A stretch of 64,000 nucleotides of DNA from Vibrio sinaloensis DSM 21326 (GCF_000189275.1 NZ_AEVT01000067.1:1-64000); one strand, 5' to 3'; positions 50,563 through 61,121 are shown, counted from the stretch's first letter. Notes: generated by a model not told the origin, from the letters alone. Numbers and translations are program-made.

Positions 50563-51825
50563 ATGAGCCTGTTTATGAGCCTAGTCGGTATGGCAGTATT
50601 GCTAGGAATTGCATTACTACTGTCTGATAACCGCAAAGCTATCAATCTAAGAACTGTGGGTGGCGCATTTGCTATCCAATTCATCATCGGTGGTTTCGTT
50701 CTTTACGTACCATGGGGTCGTGATCTTCTAGCTGGTTTCTCAGCTGGTGTACAAAACGTGATCGACTACGGTAAAGACGGTACTGGTTTCCTATTCGGCA
50801 GCCTAGTTAACTTCTCAGTTGACGGTATCGGTTTCATCTTTGCTTTCCAAGTACTACCAACGCTAATCTTCTTCTCTGCGCTAATTTCTGTACTTTACTA
50901 CATCGGTGTGATGCAGTGGGTTATCAAGATTCTTGGTGGCGGTCTACAAAAAGCACTAGGTACTTCACGTGCCGAGTCAATGTCTGCAGCAGCTAACATT
51001 TTCGTAGGTCAAACAGAAGCACCACTAGTGGTTCGTCCGTTTGTACCTAAAATGACTCAATCTGAGCTATTTGCAGTAATGTGTGGTGGTCTTGCGTCTG
51101 TTGCTGGTGGTGTACTAGCCGGTTACGCATCTATGGGTGTACCTCTAGAGTACCTTGTAGCAGCATCATTCATGGCAGCACCAGGTGGTCTGCTGTTCGC
51201 TAAAATCATCAAACCAGAAGTTGATACTCCAGATGAAAGTCTAGGTAGCGATATCGATGGTGGTGACGACAAGCCAGCTAACGTTATCGACGCTGCGGCA
51301 GGTGGTGCATCAGTTGGTCTACAACTTGCGCTAAACGTTGGTGCAATGCTACTAGCATTCATCGGTCTAATCGCTCTTATCAACGGTATCCTAGGTGGCG
51401 TTGGCGGTTGGTTCGGTATGGAAAACCTAACTCTAGAACTTCTTCTAGGTTGGTTGTTCGCACCTCTAGCATTCCTAATCGGTGTTCCATGGGCTGAAGC
51501 AACATTTGCTGGTTCATTCATCGGTCAGAAACTGGTTGTTAACGAATTCGTTGCTTACCTAAACTTCGTACCTTACGTTGGTGATGCAGCACAAGTTGTT
51601 CCAGCAACTGGTCAAGTAATGTCTGAGAAGACTCAAGCAATCATCGCATTCGCTCTATGTGGTTTCGCAAACCTTTCTTCTATCGCGATTCTACTAGGTG
51701 GTCTAGGTGGTCTAGCTCCAAACCGTCGTCACGACATCGCTCGTATGGGTGTTAAAGCGGTTTGTGCTGGTACGCTATCTAACCTAATGGCGGCGACAAT
51801 CGCTGGCTTCTTCCTATCTTTCTAA
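50563..51825 (+). CDS. nupC: NupC-family nucleoside transporter (CNT)
   Basis: A 420-residue concentrative nucleoside transporter. The signatures [28 protein letters not shown] and the C-terminal [19 protein letters not shown] are intact. It imports nucleosides with sodium or protons. Codon use is as biased (CTA Leu, GGT Gly, CGT Arg) as in rplM, suggesting very high expression when induced. It is followed by a very strong terminator. Confidence 0.96.
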   Translation: MSLFMSLVGMAVLLGIALLLSDNRKAINLRTVGGAFAIQFIIGGFVLYVPWGRDLLAGFSAGVQNVIDYGKDGTGFLFGSLVNFSVDGIGFIFAFQVLPTLIFFSALISVLYYIGVMQWVIKILGGGLQKALGTSRAESMSAAANIFVGQTEAPLVVRPFVPKMTQSELFAVMCGGLASVAGGVLAGYASMGVPLEYLVAASFMAAPGGLLFAKIIKPEVDTPDESLGSDIDGGDDKPANVIDAAAGGASVGLQLALNVGAMLLAFIGLIALINGILGGVGGWFGMENLTLELLLGWLFAPLAFLIGVPWAEATFAGSFIGQKLVVNEFVAYLNFVPYVGDAAQVVPATGQVMSEKTQAIIAFALCGFANLSSIAILLGGLGGLAPNRRHDIARMGVKAVCAGTLSNLMAATIAGFFLSF

Positions 51826-51861
51826 TTGATTAAGCGAAAGATTATATAGACGCCGTTTTAC

Positions 51862-51900
51862 AAAGCCCCGTAGCAAGTTTCTTGCTGCGGGGCTTTTTGT
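51862..51900 (+). terminator. Strong terminator after nupC
   Basis: A 16-bp stem (51862-51877 with 51881-51896, one G-U), TTT loop, then a T-rich tail. It separates nupC transcription from the xapX-deo side. Confidence 0.93.
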
Positions 51901-52006
51901 TTTTCTGTACTCAACTGGACGTGACTACAGTTTCAAGGACACCCTGAGTAATGAGCTCAAAAGCATTGTGTGTTCGGTTGGATAAGGTTTGCCTTTGGAT
52001 GAGATT

Positions 52007-52092
52007 GAGCAAACGTTAACCAACGACTTTTTTGAGATACAAACCGTTTGCGCTCTATGAGCCACTACAGTTTTGCGACAAATATCTATAAT
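52007..52092 (+). promoter_or_regulatory. xapX promoter region with two PurR/CytR-like operators
   Basis: GAGCAAACGTTAACCA (52007-52022, plus) and GCGCAAACGGTTTGTA (52053-52038, minus) each match 8 of 11 defined bases of the PurR consensus ANGCAANCGNTTNCNT and lie 31 bp apart centre to centre. A perfect TATAAT (52087-52092) follows; no good -35 is seen. Confidence 0.45.
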
Positions 52093-52123
52093 GTATATAT
52101 CTATAGAAAGTAGGTTATGACTT

Positions 52124-52294
52124 ATGAATGAAGTTATCCTCGCGACCCTAGCTGGGTTTGTTGTCGGAATCCTGTTTTCAGCCATTAAGTTGCCCATCCC
52201 CGCTCCACCTGTCTTATCGGGTGTGATGGGGATAGTTGGTGTCTACTTAGGTGGCGTAGCTTATCAATGGATTATTGAAAAGTTTTTTAGCTAG
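52124..52294 (+). CDS. XapX-type small membrane protein
   Basis: A 56-residue protein, nearly all membrane: helix 1 about residues 4-21, a proline-rich turn (KLPIPAPPVLSG, 22-33), helix 2 about 34-52, short basic end. This is the pattern of the XapX domain (DUF1427 type), named for its occurrence near xanthosine or purine nucleoside genes. Function is unknown. The start at 52124 follows AGTAGG; an overlapping ATG at 52117 reads only four codons. Flanked by nupC and deoC, it probably belongs to nucleoside use. Confidence 0.8.
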   Translation: MNEVILATLAGFVVGILFSAIKLPIPAPPVLSGVMGIVGVYLGGVAYQWIIEKFFS

Positions 52295-52541
52295 CGTTGA
52301 TTGATACAAGGAGTATGATGAGCGCTAGTCGTAGCGAGAGCTGCGTATACGTTAGACACATCGATCGCAGATTGTTGTGCCATAGACCAAACTGGTACTG
52401 TGCGGTGACAAGGATAGCAATTGGCATATTAATTCGCTGTATATGCCGAGTCTTCAAGGAACCAAGTCCGTTCATAAATGACTGAAGACCTGATCAATCG
52501 ATCAGGCCAGTAAAATTTTTGAATATTGATCGGAGATAGAA
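52295..52541 (+). promoter_or_regulatory. deoC upstream region with hairpins
   Basis: A possible promoter is GTGACA (52405-52410), 16 bp, TATTAA (52427-52432). Downstream lie a 7-bp inverted repeat GTCTTCA/TGAAGAC (52450-52456, 52483-52489) and a hairpin CCTGATC-AATC-GATCAGG (52489-52506) about 36 nt before the deoC start. No clear CRP site is visible here, unlike at nupC. Confidence 0.4.
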
Positions 52542-53318
52542 ATGAGCGATTTAAAAGCAGCAGCACTACGTGCACTTAAACTAATGGACCTAACTACGCT
52601 AAATGACGATGACACTGATGCGAAAGTTATTTCTCTATGTCATGACGCAAAATCAGCAGTAGGTAACACGGCTGCAATTTGTATTTACCCTCGCTTTATT
52701 CCTATTGCTAAGAAGACACTTCGTGAGCAAGGTACACCAGAAGTTCGCATTGCGACTGTAACTAACTTCCCACACGGTAACGATGATATCGATATCGCTG
52801 TTGCGGAAACAAAAGCCGCTATTGCATACGGTGCAGATGAAGTAGACGTAGTATTCCCATACCGCGCTCTAATGGCTGGTAACGAAGAAGTTGGTTTCGA
52901 GCTAGTTAAGCAATGTAAAGAAGCATGTGGCGATATCCTTCTAAAAGTCATCATCGAAACTGGTGAACTAAAAGAAGAAGCGTTAATCAAGAAAGCTTCT
53001 GAAATCTCAATCAAAGCAGGTGCAGATTTCATTAAAACTTCAACGGGTAAAGTGCCAGTAAACGCAACACCAGAATACGCTCGCATGATGCTAGAAGTGA
53101 TTCGTGATATGGACGTTGCTGAAACTGTTGGTTTCAAACCAGCAGGTGGCGTACGTACTGCGGAAGATGCACAAGCTTACTTAGCAATGGCAGACGAAAT
53201 TCTAGGTGATAACTGGGTTGATGCTCGTCACTACCGTTTCGGTGCGTCAAGCCTGCTAACTAACCTACTTAATACATTAGAAGTGACAGACGAGACTGCT
53301 GACCCAGCAGCTTACTAA
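52542..53318 (+). CDS. deoC: Deoxyribose-phosphate aldolase
   Basis: A 258-residue class I aldolase that splits deoxyribose 5-phosphate into glyceraldehyde 3-phosphate and acetaldehyde. The Schiff-base lysine is in [27 protein letters not shown] is also typical. GGAG lies before the start. First gene of deoCABD. Confidence 0.98.
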   Translation: MSDLKAAALRALKLMDLTTLNDDDTDAKVISLCHDAKSAVGNTAAICIYPRFIPIAKKTLREQGTPEVRIATVTNFPHGNDDIDIAVAETKAAIAYGADEVDVVFPYRALMAGNEEVGFELVKQCKEACGDILLKVIIETGELKEEALIKKASEISIKAGADFIKTSTGKVPVNATPEYARMMLEVIRDMDVAETVGFKPAGGVRTAEDAQAYLAMADEILGDNWVDARHYRFGASSLLTNLLNTLEVTDETADPAAY

Positions 53319-53357
53319 TTTTTTCGTTCGAGAATTAATAAAAATAAAGTCTGTTTG

Positions 53358-53382
53358 GTGGAGTAGTGCTTCGCTACTCCAC
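53358..53382 (+). other. Intercistronic hairpin between deoC and deoA
   Basis: GTGGAGTAG / CTACTCCAC, 9 bp with a 7-nt loop and no T run after it. It may stabilise or process the deo message and does not look like a terminator. Confidence 0.6.
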
Positions 53383-53432
53383 ATTACCTCTTTACCTTAC
53401 AACCATCGCTAACTTTAGCGTGGGAGGAACTA

Positions 53433-54761
53433 ATGTATCTACCTCAAGAAATCATTCGTAAAAAACGCGACGGCGAAGTATTAACTGCCGACGAAATTAA
53501 CTTTTTCATCCAAGGTGTGGCGAAAAACACAGTATCTGAAGGCCAGATTGCTGCGTTTGCGATGGCTATTTTCTTCAACGAGATGACCATGCCAGAACGC
53601 ATTGCACTGACGTGTGCAATGCGCGATTCAGGTATGGTGATCGACTGGAGTCACAAAGAGTTTGGCGGCCCAATCGTTGATAAGCACTCAACGGGCGGTG
53701 TTGGTGACGTCACTTCACTTATGCTTGGCCCTATGGTGGCAGCATGTGGTGGCTTCGTTCCTATGATCTCTGGTCGCGGTCTTGGTCATACTGGTGGCAC
53801 ACTAGACAAACTTGAGTCAATTCCGGGTTACAACATTACCCCAAATAATGAAGTGTTTGGTGATGTGACAAAAGATGCGGGCGTGGCGATCATCGGTCAG
53901 ACAGGCGATCTTGCTCCTGCAGATAAGCGTGTGTATGCGACTCGCGATATTACCGCAACAGTAGATAACATCTCACTGATCACTGCATCGATTCTGTCCA
54001 AGAAACTGGCTGCGGGTCTTGAGTCACTGGTTATGGACGTAAAAGTCGGTTCAGGCGCATTCATGCCAACTTACGAAGCATCAGAAGAACTAGCAAAATC
54101 TATCGTTGCAGTAGCAAATGGTGCCGGTACTAAGACAACCGCGATTCTTACCGATATGAACCAAGTGCTGGCTTCATCTGCGGGTAACGCAGTAGAAGTT
54201 CGCGAAGCCGTTCAGTTCCTAACTGGTGAATACCGTAACCCTCGTCTTCTTGAAGTTACGATGGCTTCATGTGCGGAAATGTTGGTTCTTGGCAAGCTCG
54301 CTGAGAACACTGAAGATGCACGCGCTAAACTTATGGAAGTGCTGGATAACGGTAAAGCGGCAGAGTGCTTCGGTAAAATGGTAGCTGGTTTAGGCGGCCC
54401 GGTAGATTTTGTTGAAAACTATGACAACTACCTAGAAAAAGCCGACATCATTAAACCTGTTTTTGCAGACCAATCGGGTGTTGTATCAGCAATGGATACC
54501 CGCGCAATTGGTATGGCTGTGGTCTCTATGGGTGGTGGCCGTCGCGTAGCAACTGATGAAATCGACTACGCTGTAGGTTTCGATGGCTTTATTCGTTTGG
54601 GTGAAGAAGCGTCCAGCGATAAACCGTTAGCGGTTATCCATGCTCGTAGTGAAGAGCAATGGCAAGAAGCGGCAGATGCCCTTAAGAAAGCGATTACGAT
54701 TGGTGGTGAGTACACACCAACGCCTGAGGTATATCGTCAAATCCGCGCAGAAGACGTTTAA
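53433..54761 (+). CDS. deoA: Thymidine phosphorylase
   Basis: A 442-residue enzyme that converts thymidine and phosphate into thymine and deoxyribose 1-phosphate. Signatures: [17 protein letters not shown] and the family stretch [22 protein letters not shown] lies before the start. Confidence 0.98.
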   Translation: MYLPQEIIRKKRDGEVLTADEINFFIQGVAKNTVSEGQIAAFAMAIFFNEMTMPERIALTCAMRDSGMVIDWSHKEFGGPIVDKHSTGGVGDVTSLMLGPMVAACGGFVPMISGRGLGHTGGTLDKLESIPGYNITPNNEVFGDVTKDAGVAIIGQTGDLAPADKRVYATRDITATVDNISLITASILSKKLAAGLESLVMDVKVGSGAFMPTYEASEELAKSIVAVANGAGTKTTAILTDMNQVLASSAGNAVEVREAVQFLTGEYRNPRLLEVTMASCAEMLVLGKLAENTEDARAKLMEVLDNGKAAECFGKMVAGLGGPVDFVENYDNYLEKADIIKPVFADQSGVVSAMDTRAIGMAVVSMGGGRRVATDEIDYAVGFDGFIRLGEEASSDKPLAVIHARSEEQWQEAADALKKAITIGGEYTPTPEVYRQIRAEDV

Positions 54762-54826
54762 TTTAAATTACACAGGCCTGCTTGCATCACAATAATATTA
54801 AGTTGAGTGGGCCTAAGGAAAGAGCA

Positions 54827-56047
54827 ATGAAAAGAGCATTTATTTTAGTCTTAGACTCCTTTGGTATTGGCGCAACAGCGGATGCTAAAGATTTTGGAGA
54901 TGTCGGTTCTGACACGCTAGGTCATATTGCCGAGCAGTGTGATAAAGGTCTTGCAGACAACGCAGAGCGCAGTGGCCAACTTAAGCTGCCAAACCTATCT
55001 AAACTAGGTTTAGCGATGGCTCATAAAGAGTCGACTGGCAGCTTCGCACCGGGACTTGACGTAGACGCAGAAATCATCGGTGCTTACGGCCATGCTGCTG
55101 AGCTATCTTCTGGTAAAGATACGCCATCTGGTCACTGGGAAATTGCCGGTGTACCTGTGTTGTTCGATTGGGGCTACTTCACGGATAAAGAGAACAGCTT
55201 CCCGAAAGAGCTGACTGACCGAATCCTTGAGCGCGCAGGCCTTGATGGTTTCCTAGGTAACTGCCATGCATCGGGCACTCAGGTTCTTGATGACTTGGGT
55301 GAAGAGCACATGAAGACTGGCCAACCAATCTTCTATACGTCAGCAGACTCTGTATTCCAGATCGCTTGTCACGAAGAGACATTTGGTTTGGATCGCTTGT
55401 TAGAGCTTTGCCAAATCGCTCGTGAAGAGCTAGAAGATTACAATATTGGTCGCGTTATCGCGCGCCCGTTTATTGGTCCGGGTAAAGGTCAGTTTGAGCG
55501 TACCGGTAACCGTCGTGATCTATCAGTAGAGCCACCATCAGCAACGATTCTACAAAAACTGGTGGATGAAAAGGGCGGTGACGTTCACTCGATCGGGAAA
55601 ATCTCCGATATTTACGCTGGTTGCGGTATCACTAAGAAGACGAAAGCAACGGGTATTCCTGCGCTGTTTGAAGCGACAAAAGAAGCCATCGCAGAAGCGG
55701 GCGATAATACGATTGTATTTACCAACTTTGTTGATTTCGATTCGGCTTATGGCCACCGTCGTGATGTTGCAGGTTACGCTGCAGCACTAGAGTATTTTGA
55801 TGGTCGCATCCATGAAGTGATGGATCTGATGGAAGAAGATGACATTCTTATCCTAACCGCAGACCACGGTTGTGACCCAACTTGGCCGGGCACGGACCAC
55901 ACTCGTGAGCATATCCCAGTGATTGTTTACGGTCAGAAGGTTCCTGCTGGCTCTCTTGGCCTTCGCGAAACCTTCGCCGATATTGGCCAAACACTGGCGA
56001 GCCATTTTGGTACGTCACCAATGGATTACGGTAAGAGCTTTCTGTAA
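54827..56047 (+). CDS. deoB: Phosphopentomutase
   Basis: A 406-residue alkaline-phosphatase-superfamily enzyme that converts (deoxy)ribose 1-phosphate to the 5-phosphate used by DeoC. Metal and nucleophile motifs: [19 protein letters not shown] (Thr nucleophile) and TADHGCDPT. The ATG at 54827 follows AAGGAA; the in-frame TTG at 54782 is not needed. Confidence 0.98.
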   Translation: MKRAFILVLDSFGIGATADAKDFGDVGSDTLGHIAEQCDKGLADNAERSGQLKLPNLSKLGLAMAHKESTGSFAPGLDVDAEIIGAYGHAAELSSGKDTPSGHWEIAGVPVLFDWGYFTDKENSFPKELTDRILERAGLDGFLGNCHASGTQVLDDLGEEHMKTGQPIFYTSADSVFQIACHEETFGLDRLLELCQIAREELEDYNIGRVIARPFIGPGKGQFERTGNRRDLSVEPPSATILQKLVDEKGGDVHSIGKISDIYAGCGITKKTKATGIPALFEATKEAIAEAGDNTIVFTNFVDFDSAYGHRRDVAGYAAALEYFDGRIHEVMDLMEEDDILILTADHGCDPTWPGTDHTREHIPVIVYGQKVPAGSLGLRETFADIGQTLASHFGTSPMDYGKSFL

Positions 56048-56064
56048 CTCCATCCATAATAAAT

Positions 56065-56096
56065 AAGAATAGAGGGCTAAGCCCTCTATTCTTTTG
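56065..56096 (+). terminator. Terminator-like hairpin between deoB and deoD
   Basis: A 13-bp perfect stem (56065-56077 with 56081-56093), TAA loop and TTTTG tail. It lies inside the deo gene set, so deoD may be expressed less than deoCAB or from its own promoter. Confidence 0.8.
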
Positions 56097-56137
56097 TTGT
56101 TAAAACCTTAATTCGATACTGAAAAGGAAATGAAATC

Positions 56138-56857
56138 ATGGCAACTCCACATATCAACGCTGAAATGGGCGCATTTGCAGATGTCGTACTGATGCCGGGT
56201 GACCCGCTACGTGCTAAATACATCGCAGAGACATTCCTAGACGATGTGGTTCAAGTTTGTGACGTCCGCAATATGTACGGTTTCACAGGTACTTACAAAG
56301 GTCGTAAAGTCTCTGTAATGGGTCATGGTATGGGTATCCCTTCATGTTCAATCTACGCGACTGAACTGATTAAAGACTTCGGTGTGAAGAAGATCATTCG
56401 TGTTGGTAGTTGTGGTGCCGTGAGTGAAGACATCAAAGTACGAGATGTTGTGATTGGCATGGGGGCGTGTACGGATTCTAAAGTGAACCGCATTCGTTTC
56501 AAAGGCCATGACTTTGCTGCTATTGCTGATTACAAGATGGTGCGTGCTGCAGAAGATGCGGCTAAAGCACGTGGTATTGAAGTGAAAGTCGGTAATTTAT
56601 TCTCTGCAGAGCTATTCTACACGCCAGATCCAGAAATGTTCGACGTGATGGACAAGTACGGTATTGTTGGTGTTGAAATGGAAGCGGCGGGTATCTACGG
56701 TGTGTGTGCGGAGTACGGTGCAAAAGCACTGACGATTTGTACTGTGTCTGACCACATTAAGACTGGCGAGCAAACGACCTCAGATGAGCGTCAAACAACC
56801 TTCAACGACATGATGATTGTTGCACTAGATTCAGTATTGTTGGGCGACGCAGAGTAA
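56138..56857 (+). CDS. deoD: Purine nucleoside phosphorylase (DeoD type)
   Basis: A 239-residue hexameric-type PNP that splits purine (deoxy)nucleosides with phosphate. Motifs: [33 protein letters not shown] and [19 protein letters not shown] lies before the start. Last of the deo genes, behind a hairpin. Confidence 0.98.
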   Translation: MATPHINAEMGAFADVVLMPGDPLRAKYIAETFLDDVVQVCDVRNMYGFTGTYKGRKVSVMGHGMGIPSCSIYATELIKDFGVKKIIRVGSCGAVSEDIKVRDVVIGMGACTDSKVNRIRFKGHDFAAIADYKMVRAAEDAAKARGIEVKVGNLFSAELFYTPDPEMFDVMDKYGIVGVEMEAAGIYGVCAEYGAKALTICTVSDHIKTGEQTTSDERQTTFNDMMIVALDSVLLGDAE

Positions 56858-56879
56858 TCGCAGACAACGCTCAAAACGA

Positions 56880-56912
56880 AAAAGGGTTGGCCATCATGCC
56901 AACCCTTTTATT
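56880..56912. terminator. Bidirectional terminator between deoD and ytjB
   Basis: AAAAGGGTTGGC / GCCAACCCTTTT stem, 12 bp, with A and T tracts on either side, between convergent genes. Confidence 0.92.
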
Positions 56913-56925
56913 TTTTGGATGCTGG

Positions 56926-57528
56926 TTACATATCTTTCAGTAACAAGTTTTCACCTTTCTGTTTCGGCTTACGACGAATCACAATCGCAAGCAGTAGGCC
57001 TGCAATAAAGCTCATTCCAACCATGGTGTACATGTAACGATCACTTTTACGGTAGTAGTGATCGGAGAAAGCGGTGACTTGGCCTGTTTCGAACGTGATA
57101 CGGACAAACCCTAATACCCCATTATCGTGCACGATGGGTTCCACCAACTGCTGTTTACCGATCCGCGCTGTTTCAAGTGGCGTGTCTAAGCCTAGGATCT
57201 GTCGTACGGATCTCGCGTTGTCACTAGACGCTAAGCGAACTCCCTCCGCATCGTAGATCGCCGCATCATAGACTAAATCGTCTTTTGCCAGTTGATTGGT
57301 TAATTGAAGTAGCCGTTCTTGATCTTGATTGATGAGCATATCACCGGCAGACAAAGATGCCTGGGTAACTAAGATTTGCGTTAAAGTCTCCAACTGGTTT
57401 TGTTGGATCTGTTCGTTACCTTTAGTGATCTTAACGCTATTGACACCAATCACTGCCACCATAGCGATCAAAGATAGAATCGCCAGGGCACGTAGGGCAT
57501 TTCGAAAAGAAAACAGAGATGAATCCAT
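56926..57528 (-). CDS. ytjB: YtjB/SMP-family inner membrane protein
   Basis: A 200-residue protein with an N-terminal helix (about 13-31), a periplasmic region of about 130 residues resembling a small sensor fold, and a second helix (about 168-186) followed by a basic tail. It matches the E. coli YtjB (Smp/AhpA) family, which is also divergent from serB. Molecular role is unknown. Confidence 0.88.
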   Translation of the reverse strand: MDSSLFSFRNALRALAILSLIAMVAVIGVNSVKITKGNEQIQQNQLETLTQILVTQASLSAGDMLINQDQERLLQLTNQLAKDDLVYDAAIYDAEGVRLASSDNARSVRQILGLDTPLETARIGKQQLVEPIVHDNGVLGFVRITFETGQVTAFSDHYYRKSDRYMYTMVGMSFIAGLLLAIVIRRKPKQKGENLLLKDM

Positions 57529-57632
57529 TTTGCACCAAAATTTCGTTAAAATTCGCTGAAGAACAGTTTGGGACTTGCGCTTGCAAATTGCAATAGGTTA
57601 ACGTGTGGCAAGGTTTTATAAGGATTTTAAAC

Positions 57633-58613
57633 ATGGACAGGTTACATACTCTTCCCATTCAACGTCATATTCCTCTTGTTAACCGTCTTCCAGAGGCGCG
57701 CCTTTCAACAAGCTTTGAAAAACAAAAAGCCAATTGGATTGTGTTCAGCACTTACTTATCTGCCGCGCAGTTTGAAGACATCGACTTTTATACTGGCTAC
57801 TACAACTCAGTGGTCGACGTCTGGAAAGTGGGCCAATACGAAGTCGCTTTAATGGCGGGGCAATTAACGTCAGAGCACGAAGAAATTTTGCAAGCGCTAG
57901 AAATGGATTATGCCAAGCTGCAAGATATTCCAGACTTGAGTAAACCCGGTTTGGTGGTTTTTGATATGGACTCAACGGCGATTCAAATCGAATGCATTGA
58001 CGAAATCGCTAAACTTGCTGGCGTTGGGGAAGAAGTAGCAGAAGTTACCGAACGTGCCATGCAAGGTGAACTCGACTTCGAGCAAAGTTTGCGTCAACGA
58101 GTGGCGAAGTTAAAAGGCGCGGATGAGAATATTCTGCAACAGGTTCGACAGGAGCTTCCTCTCATGCCTGATTTACCGCAGTTAATTGCAACCTTTAAAC
58201 GTTTTGGTTGGAAAACGGCAATTGCTTCAGGTGGTTTTACCTACTTCTCTGATTACTTAAAAGAGCAGCTAGATTTGGATTTTGCGCAGTCTAATCAGCT
58301 GGAAATTCAGAAGGGTAAATTGACTGGTAAAGTGCTTGGCGAGGTTGTCTCGGCACAAACGAAAGCAGACATTCTTGAGCAATTGGCAGAAGAGTATGAT
58401 GTTGAGCCTCACAATACGATTGCAGTTGGCGACGGCGCGAATGATCTTACGATGATGGCGGCCGCAGGGCTGGGCATCGCTTATCATGCTAAGCCTAAGG
58501 TGGAGCAGCAGGCTCAGACCGCGATTCGATTTAGCGGCTTAGGTGGGGTAATTTGTATTTTGTCTGCCATCTTAGTTAAGCAGAAAAGGGTCAGTTTCAG
58601 CCCTTTGAAATAG
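57633..58613 (+). CDS. serB: Phosphoserine phosphatase
   Basis: A 326-residue HAD-family enzyme, last step of serine synthesis. A variable N-terminal domain (1-105) precedes the HAD domain with nucleophile motif FDMDSTAIQ, IASGGFTYF and GDGANDLTMM. The ATG at 57633 has AAGGA 9 nt upstream; a GTG 30 nt earlier is in frame but less likely. Confidence 0.97.
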   Translation: MDRLHTLPIQRHIPLVNRLPEARLSTSFEKQKANWIVFSTYLSAAQFEDIDFYTGYYNSVVDVWKVGQYEVALMAGQLTSEHEEILQALEMDYAKLQDIPDLSKPGLVVFDMDSTAIQIECIDEIAKLAGVGEEVAEVTERAMQGELDFEQSLRQRVAKLKGADENILQQVRQELPLMPDLPQLIATFKRFGWKTAIASGGFTYFSDYLKEQLDLDFAQSNQLEIQKGKLTGKVLGEVVSAQTKADILEQLAEEYDVEPHNTIAVGDGANDLTMMAAAGLGIAYHAKPKVEQQAQTAIRFSGLGGVICILSAILVKQKRVSFSPLK

Positions 58614-58616
58614 AGT

Positions 58617-58644
58617 GAAAAGCGAGGTTATCCTCGCTTTTTTT
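58617..58644. terminator. Bidirectional terminator between serB and the PilZ gene
   Basis: AAAAGCGAGG-TTAT-CCTCGCTTTT stem and T run. It touches the stop codon of the convergent gene. Confidence 0.85.
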
Positions 58645-60988
58645 ATTGGGTTAACTCAAGTCGAATCAGCACTTCTTCGGTAATGTCAGTCAGCTCTGCG
58701 TACCCTTGAATCGAGTTAATCTCTTTCTCTAGTGTTCGAGCCTTGTGCAAACTGACTTGGCTGAGTTCTTGGAGATCGGTTTGAACGAGCGCTGTCATCG
58801 CATCAAACACAGGTGCACTGCACACGCGTAGTGCGTAAAACTCACCCATCGATTGTGCTTTCTTAATGAAAGTAATGCGCTCCTGAATGCTGGAGAAGTC
58901 ACTACACAGTTTCGATTCGACCGATTGAATTCGAGTGCCAAACTTGAGCGCCATCAAATACAAATCTTGATACTGAGGCTGTGCGCCTTCGATGCGTTTC
59001 ATCGGTTGAGCCAATAAGGTATTGGTTCTCCCCTTATAGATCGGCTCTATTGAGTAATTTGCTTCGTTCCCCAGCTTCGCAAGTAGTGTCAAGAAAGCGG
59101 GAATCGGGTAGTTGATCCCGATGACTTTGGGTTTAAGGTTATTGCCTTTTTTCTCAACGAATATCGGTGTACTCACGACCTTATCTAGCAAGATATCATG
59201 TAAGCCTTCTAACAATGCATTACTTGGCAGCAGTTCTTTTTTGGCGATCAATTTATCTTGGTTGTGACTGATCAAGCGGCCAAAGAAAGCGATTACACGT
59301 AGGTTTTGGCTCTCATCTGTGATAACCAATTGGAGTTTTTTTCCACTCGGGCTCACGCGGATAATGCGATAAGGCACGCTACTGAGAGGGAGCTTCTTAT
59401 CGTATAGCTGCAGTTCGTTGAAATTGATGGTGCAGAGGTCTCCAGCTTTTAAACTACAAGGCTCTGTCAGCGCGATACTTATCCCATGCTTGGATAGGTC
59501 TAAGGTTGTCCCAGAAATAGGGTTACCGTCCTCCTGAGAGAACTCTAGCGGTGATCTAAACTGGTAGCGAGGTTCTTTGCGGCGAGACTTTGCATCAAAA
59601 TACAAGCAAAGAGGGTTATAACCGGGGTTACGTGAATGTCTGAAGCGATTAAGTTCGCTGCTGGCTAAGCGAGGTTTATCCGTTAACAGGTAATCTTGAC
59701 GACTACGACTGTCACTGATTTCTTGTAACATACCGCAATGGGTTAAGCAGTTTGGCTCTAACCCCAGCTCGGTGGAGTGCTGTGATAGCTCTTGCTTTTC
59801 TTCTTCAGACAATTCAAAAACGGAGAGACGAAAGGCTTTCCAGCTCTCTTTTTTGGCTCCAATATGCCAAAACAGTTGGCGTACTTCACGCGTTGCTTCG
59901 GGCATCAGCATAGAGAAAAATAGCGTCTGACCTTTGTGCTCATGAGTAAAGGCATACAGTACATTGTTACTGCCCTTCATTCCGGGTGTTGTGAGCTGAG
60001 CCATGCGCTGTTGATTGAACAAACTGCTTAAGGTTTGTTGGTTGCGCTCATCTTGCCAGTATTGCCAAATCGCCTGATTGTTTTCCGTCATCAAGGCGAG
60101 CTTGAGCTCATCCCCGCTGAAGAATACCGGTAAGTTGCAAGTGTGTTTAAGGTAAGTGTGCTCATACCCTCGCGAACGAGCCCTGATGATTTTGTCTTGG
60201 TTATCGTGACGTGTTTTTTGCGCGTCGCTTTTCAAATACTGTTCGATGACTAAGTTGAGCGTGTTACTTTCGTCCAGTTTCAGCAGGCGCAGGAACTTGA
60301 CCGCATCATTCTCATAGGAATCATCAATGCCAACGATTCGATAAGGTACTGGCGTCTTAATGCCTTCGATGTCGGTGTTTTTTTCTAGCTCGACAAAGCG
60401 AACATTGATCACTTCCCCCAGTTTGTAACCGAAAGCAGAGGGAACTTTAAATTTTGCGCCAGAGGGAGACAGGTCGATAGTGACGGCGTGGACAATTTGG
60501 CTGTTTGCGAGCTTGATTTCAATTTGCGAAGAAATCTTTAGGCGATTTTCACGACGTTTTAAGTCATAGCCTAGATTGATTGGTTCGACTTCAAGCCCTG
60601 CGCTTTCTTGGCTGTTACTGCCGCTTAATGATTGGCCACGCTGTTTCATTACCCTGAAATTGTTATGGGTATTGCACAGTGCTTCCCACACGCCTTCGGT
60701 GTAAGAGCCAAATTTGCGTGTGTTCTTGTGGTAGGCATTAAAAGCGACATCATCGAGCCAGTGTTTTAGGCCGTCGAGCTCATATTCGCGACACTCACCT
60801 TTCACTCGTCCTCTCAGGTCGATGCTTTTGGTACATGGGGCCATGACACGGTTAAGCTCCATCTTAACCAAGATTTTGACCGACGGCGGCTCGCCTTCCG
60901 TCATTTGTCCCAGAAGGAACTCAAAATCATCAGCACGGTAAGCAGGAATCAGTCTTTCTGCTAGGGAGAGGATTTCAGCTTGCTGCAT
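58643..60988 (-). CDS. plzC: Tandem PilZ-domain c-di-GMP receptor, PlzC-like
   Basis: A 781-residue cytoplasmic protein with two PilZ domains, each with both ligand motifs: RRENR (145-149) with DLSPSG (172-177), and RKEPR (470-474) with DLSKHG (497-502). A region of about 230 residues between them and a C-terminal region of about 200 residues have no domain I recognise; the N-terminal 140 residues are helical. The position between serB and radA is that of V. cholerae PlzC, reported to bind c-di-GMP. The symbol rests on synteny and domain content. Confidence 0.85.
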   Translation of the reverse strand: MQQAEILSLAERLIPAYRADDFEFLLGQMTEGEPPSVKILVKMELNRVMAPCTKSIDLRGRVKGECREYELDGLKHWLDDVAFNAYHKNTRKFGSYTEGVWEALCNTHNNFRVMKQRGQSLSGSNSQESAGLEVEPINLGYDLKRRENRLKISSQIEIKLANSQIVHAVTIDLSPSGAKFKVPSAFGYKLGEVINVRFVELEKNTDIEGIKTPVPYRIVGIDDSYENDAVKFLRLLKLDESNTLNLVIEQYLKSDAQKTRHDNQDKIIRARSRGYEHTYLKHTCNLPVFFSGDELKLALMTENNQAIWQYWQDERNQQTLSSLFNQQRMAQLTTPGMKGSNNVLYAFTHEHKGQTLFFSMLMPEATREVRQLFWHIGAKKESWKAFRLSVFELSEEEKQELSQHSTELGLEPNCLTHCGMLQEISDSRSRQDYLLTDKPRLASSELNRFRHSRNPGYNPLCLYFDAKSRRKEPRYQFRSPLEFSQEDGNPISGTTLDLSKHGISIALTEPCSLKAGDLCTINFNELQLYDKKLPLSSVPYRIIRVSPSGKKLQLVITDESQNLRVIAFFGRLISHNQDKLIAKKELLPSNALLEGLHDILLDKVVSTPIFVEKKGNNLKPKVIGINYPIPAFLTLLAKLGNEANYSIEPIYKGRTNTLLAQPMKRIEGAQPQYQDLYLMALKFGTRIQSVESKLCSDFSSIQERITFIKKAQSMGEFYALRVCSAPVFDAMTALVQTDLQELSQVSLHKARTLEKEINSIQGYAELTDITEEVLIRLELTQ

Positions 60989-61121
60989 ATTTGTTGCTTA
61001 AAGTATTCCATACTCAGTTTATCGACCTTGATATTACGATCTTTAGTGATATGTTACCGCGAATCAAGCAAAATTAAGTGCAAAGCAATATCTCACTTCA
61101 CAAATACCAACATGAGGCAAC

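Noticed and set aside
52297..52485. 62-codon plus-strand ORF between xapX and deoC, with an opposing ORF of similar size on the other strand
   Set aside because: No ribosome binding site, unusual composition (many Cys and Arg), and it overlaps the probable deoC promoter and hairpin.
52295..52541. CRP site upstream of deoC
   Set aside because: No TGTGA-N6-TCACA-like pair with usable half-sites was found; only a GTGAC that reads better as a -35.
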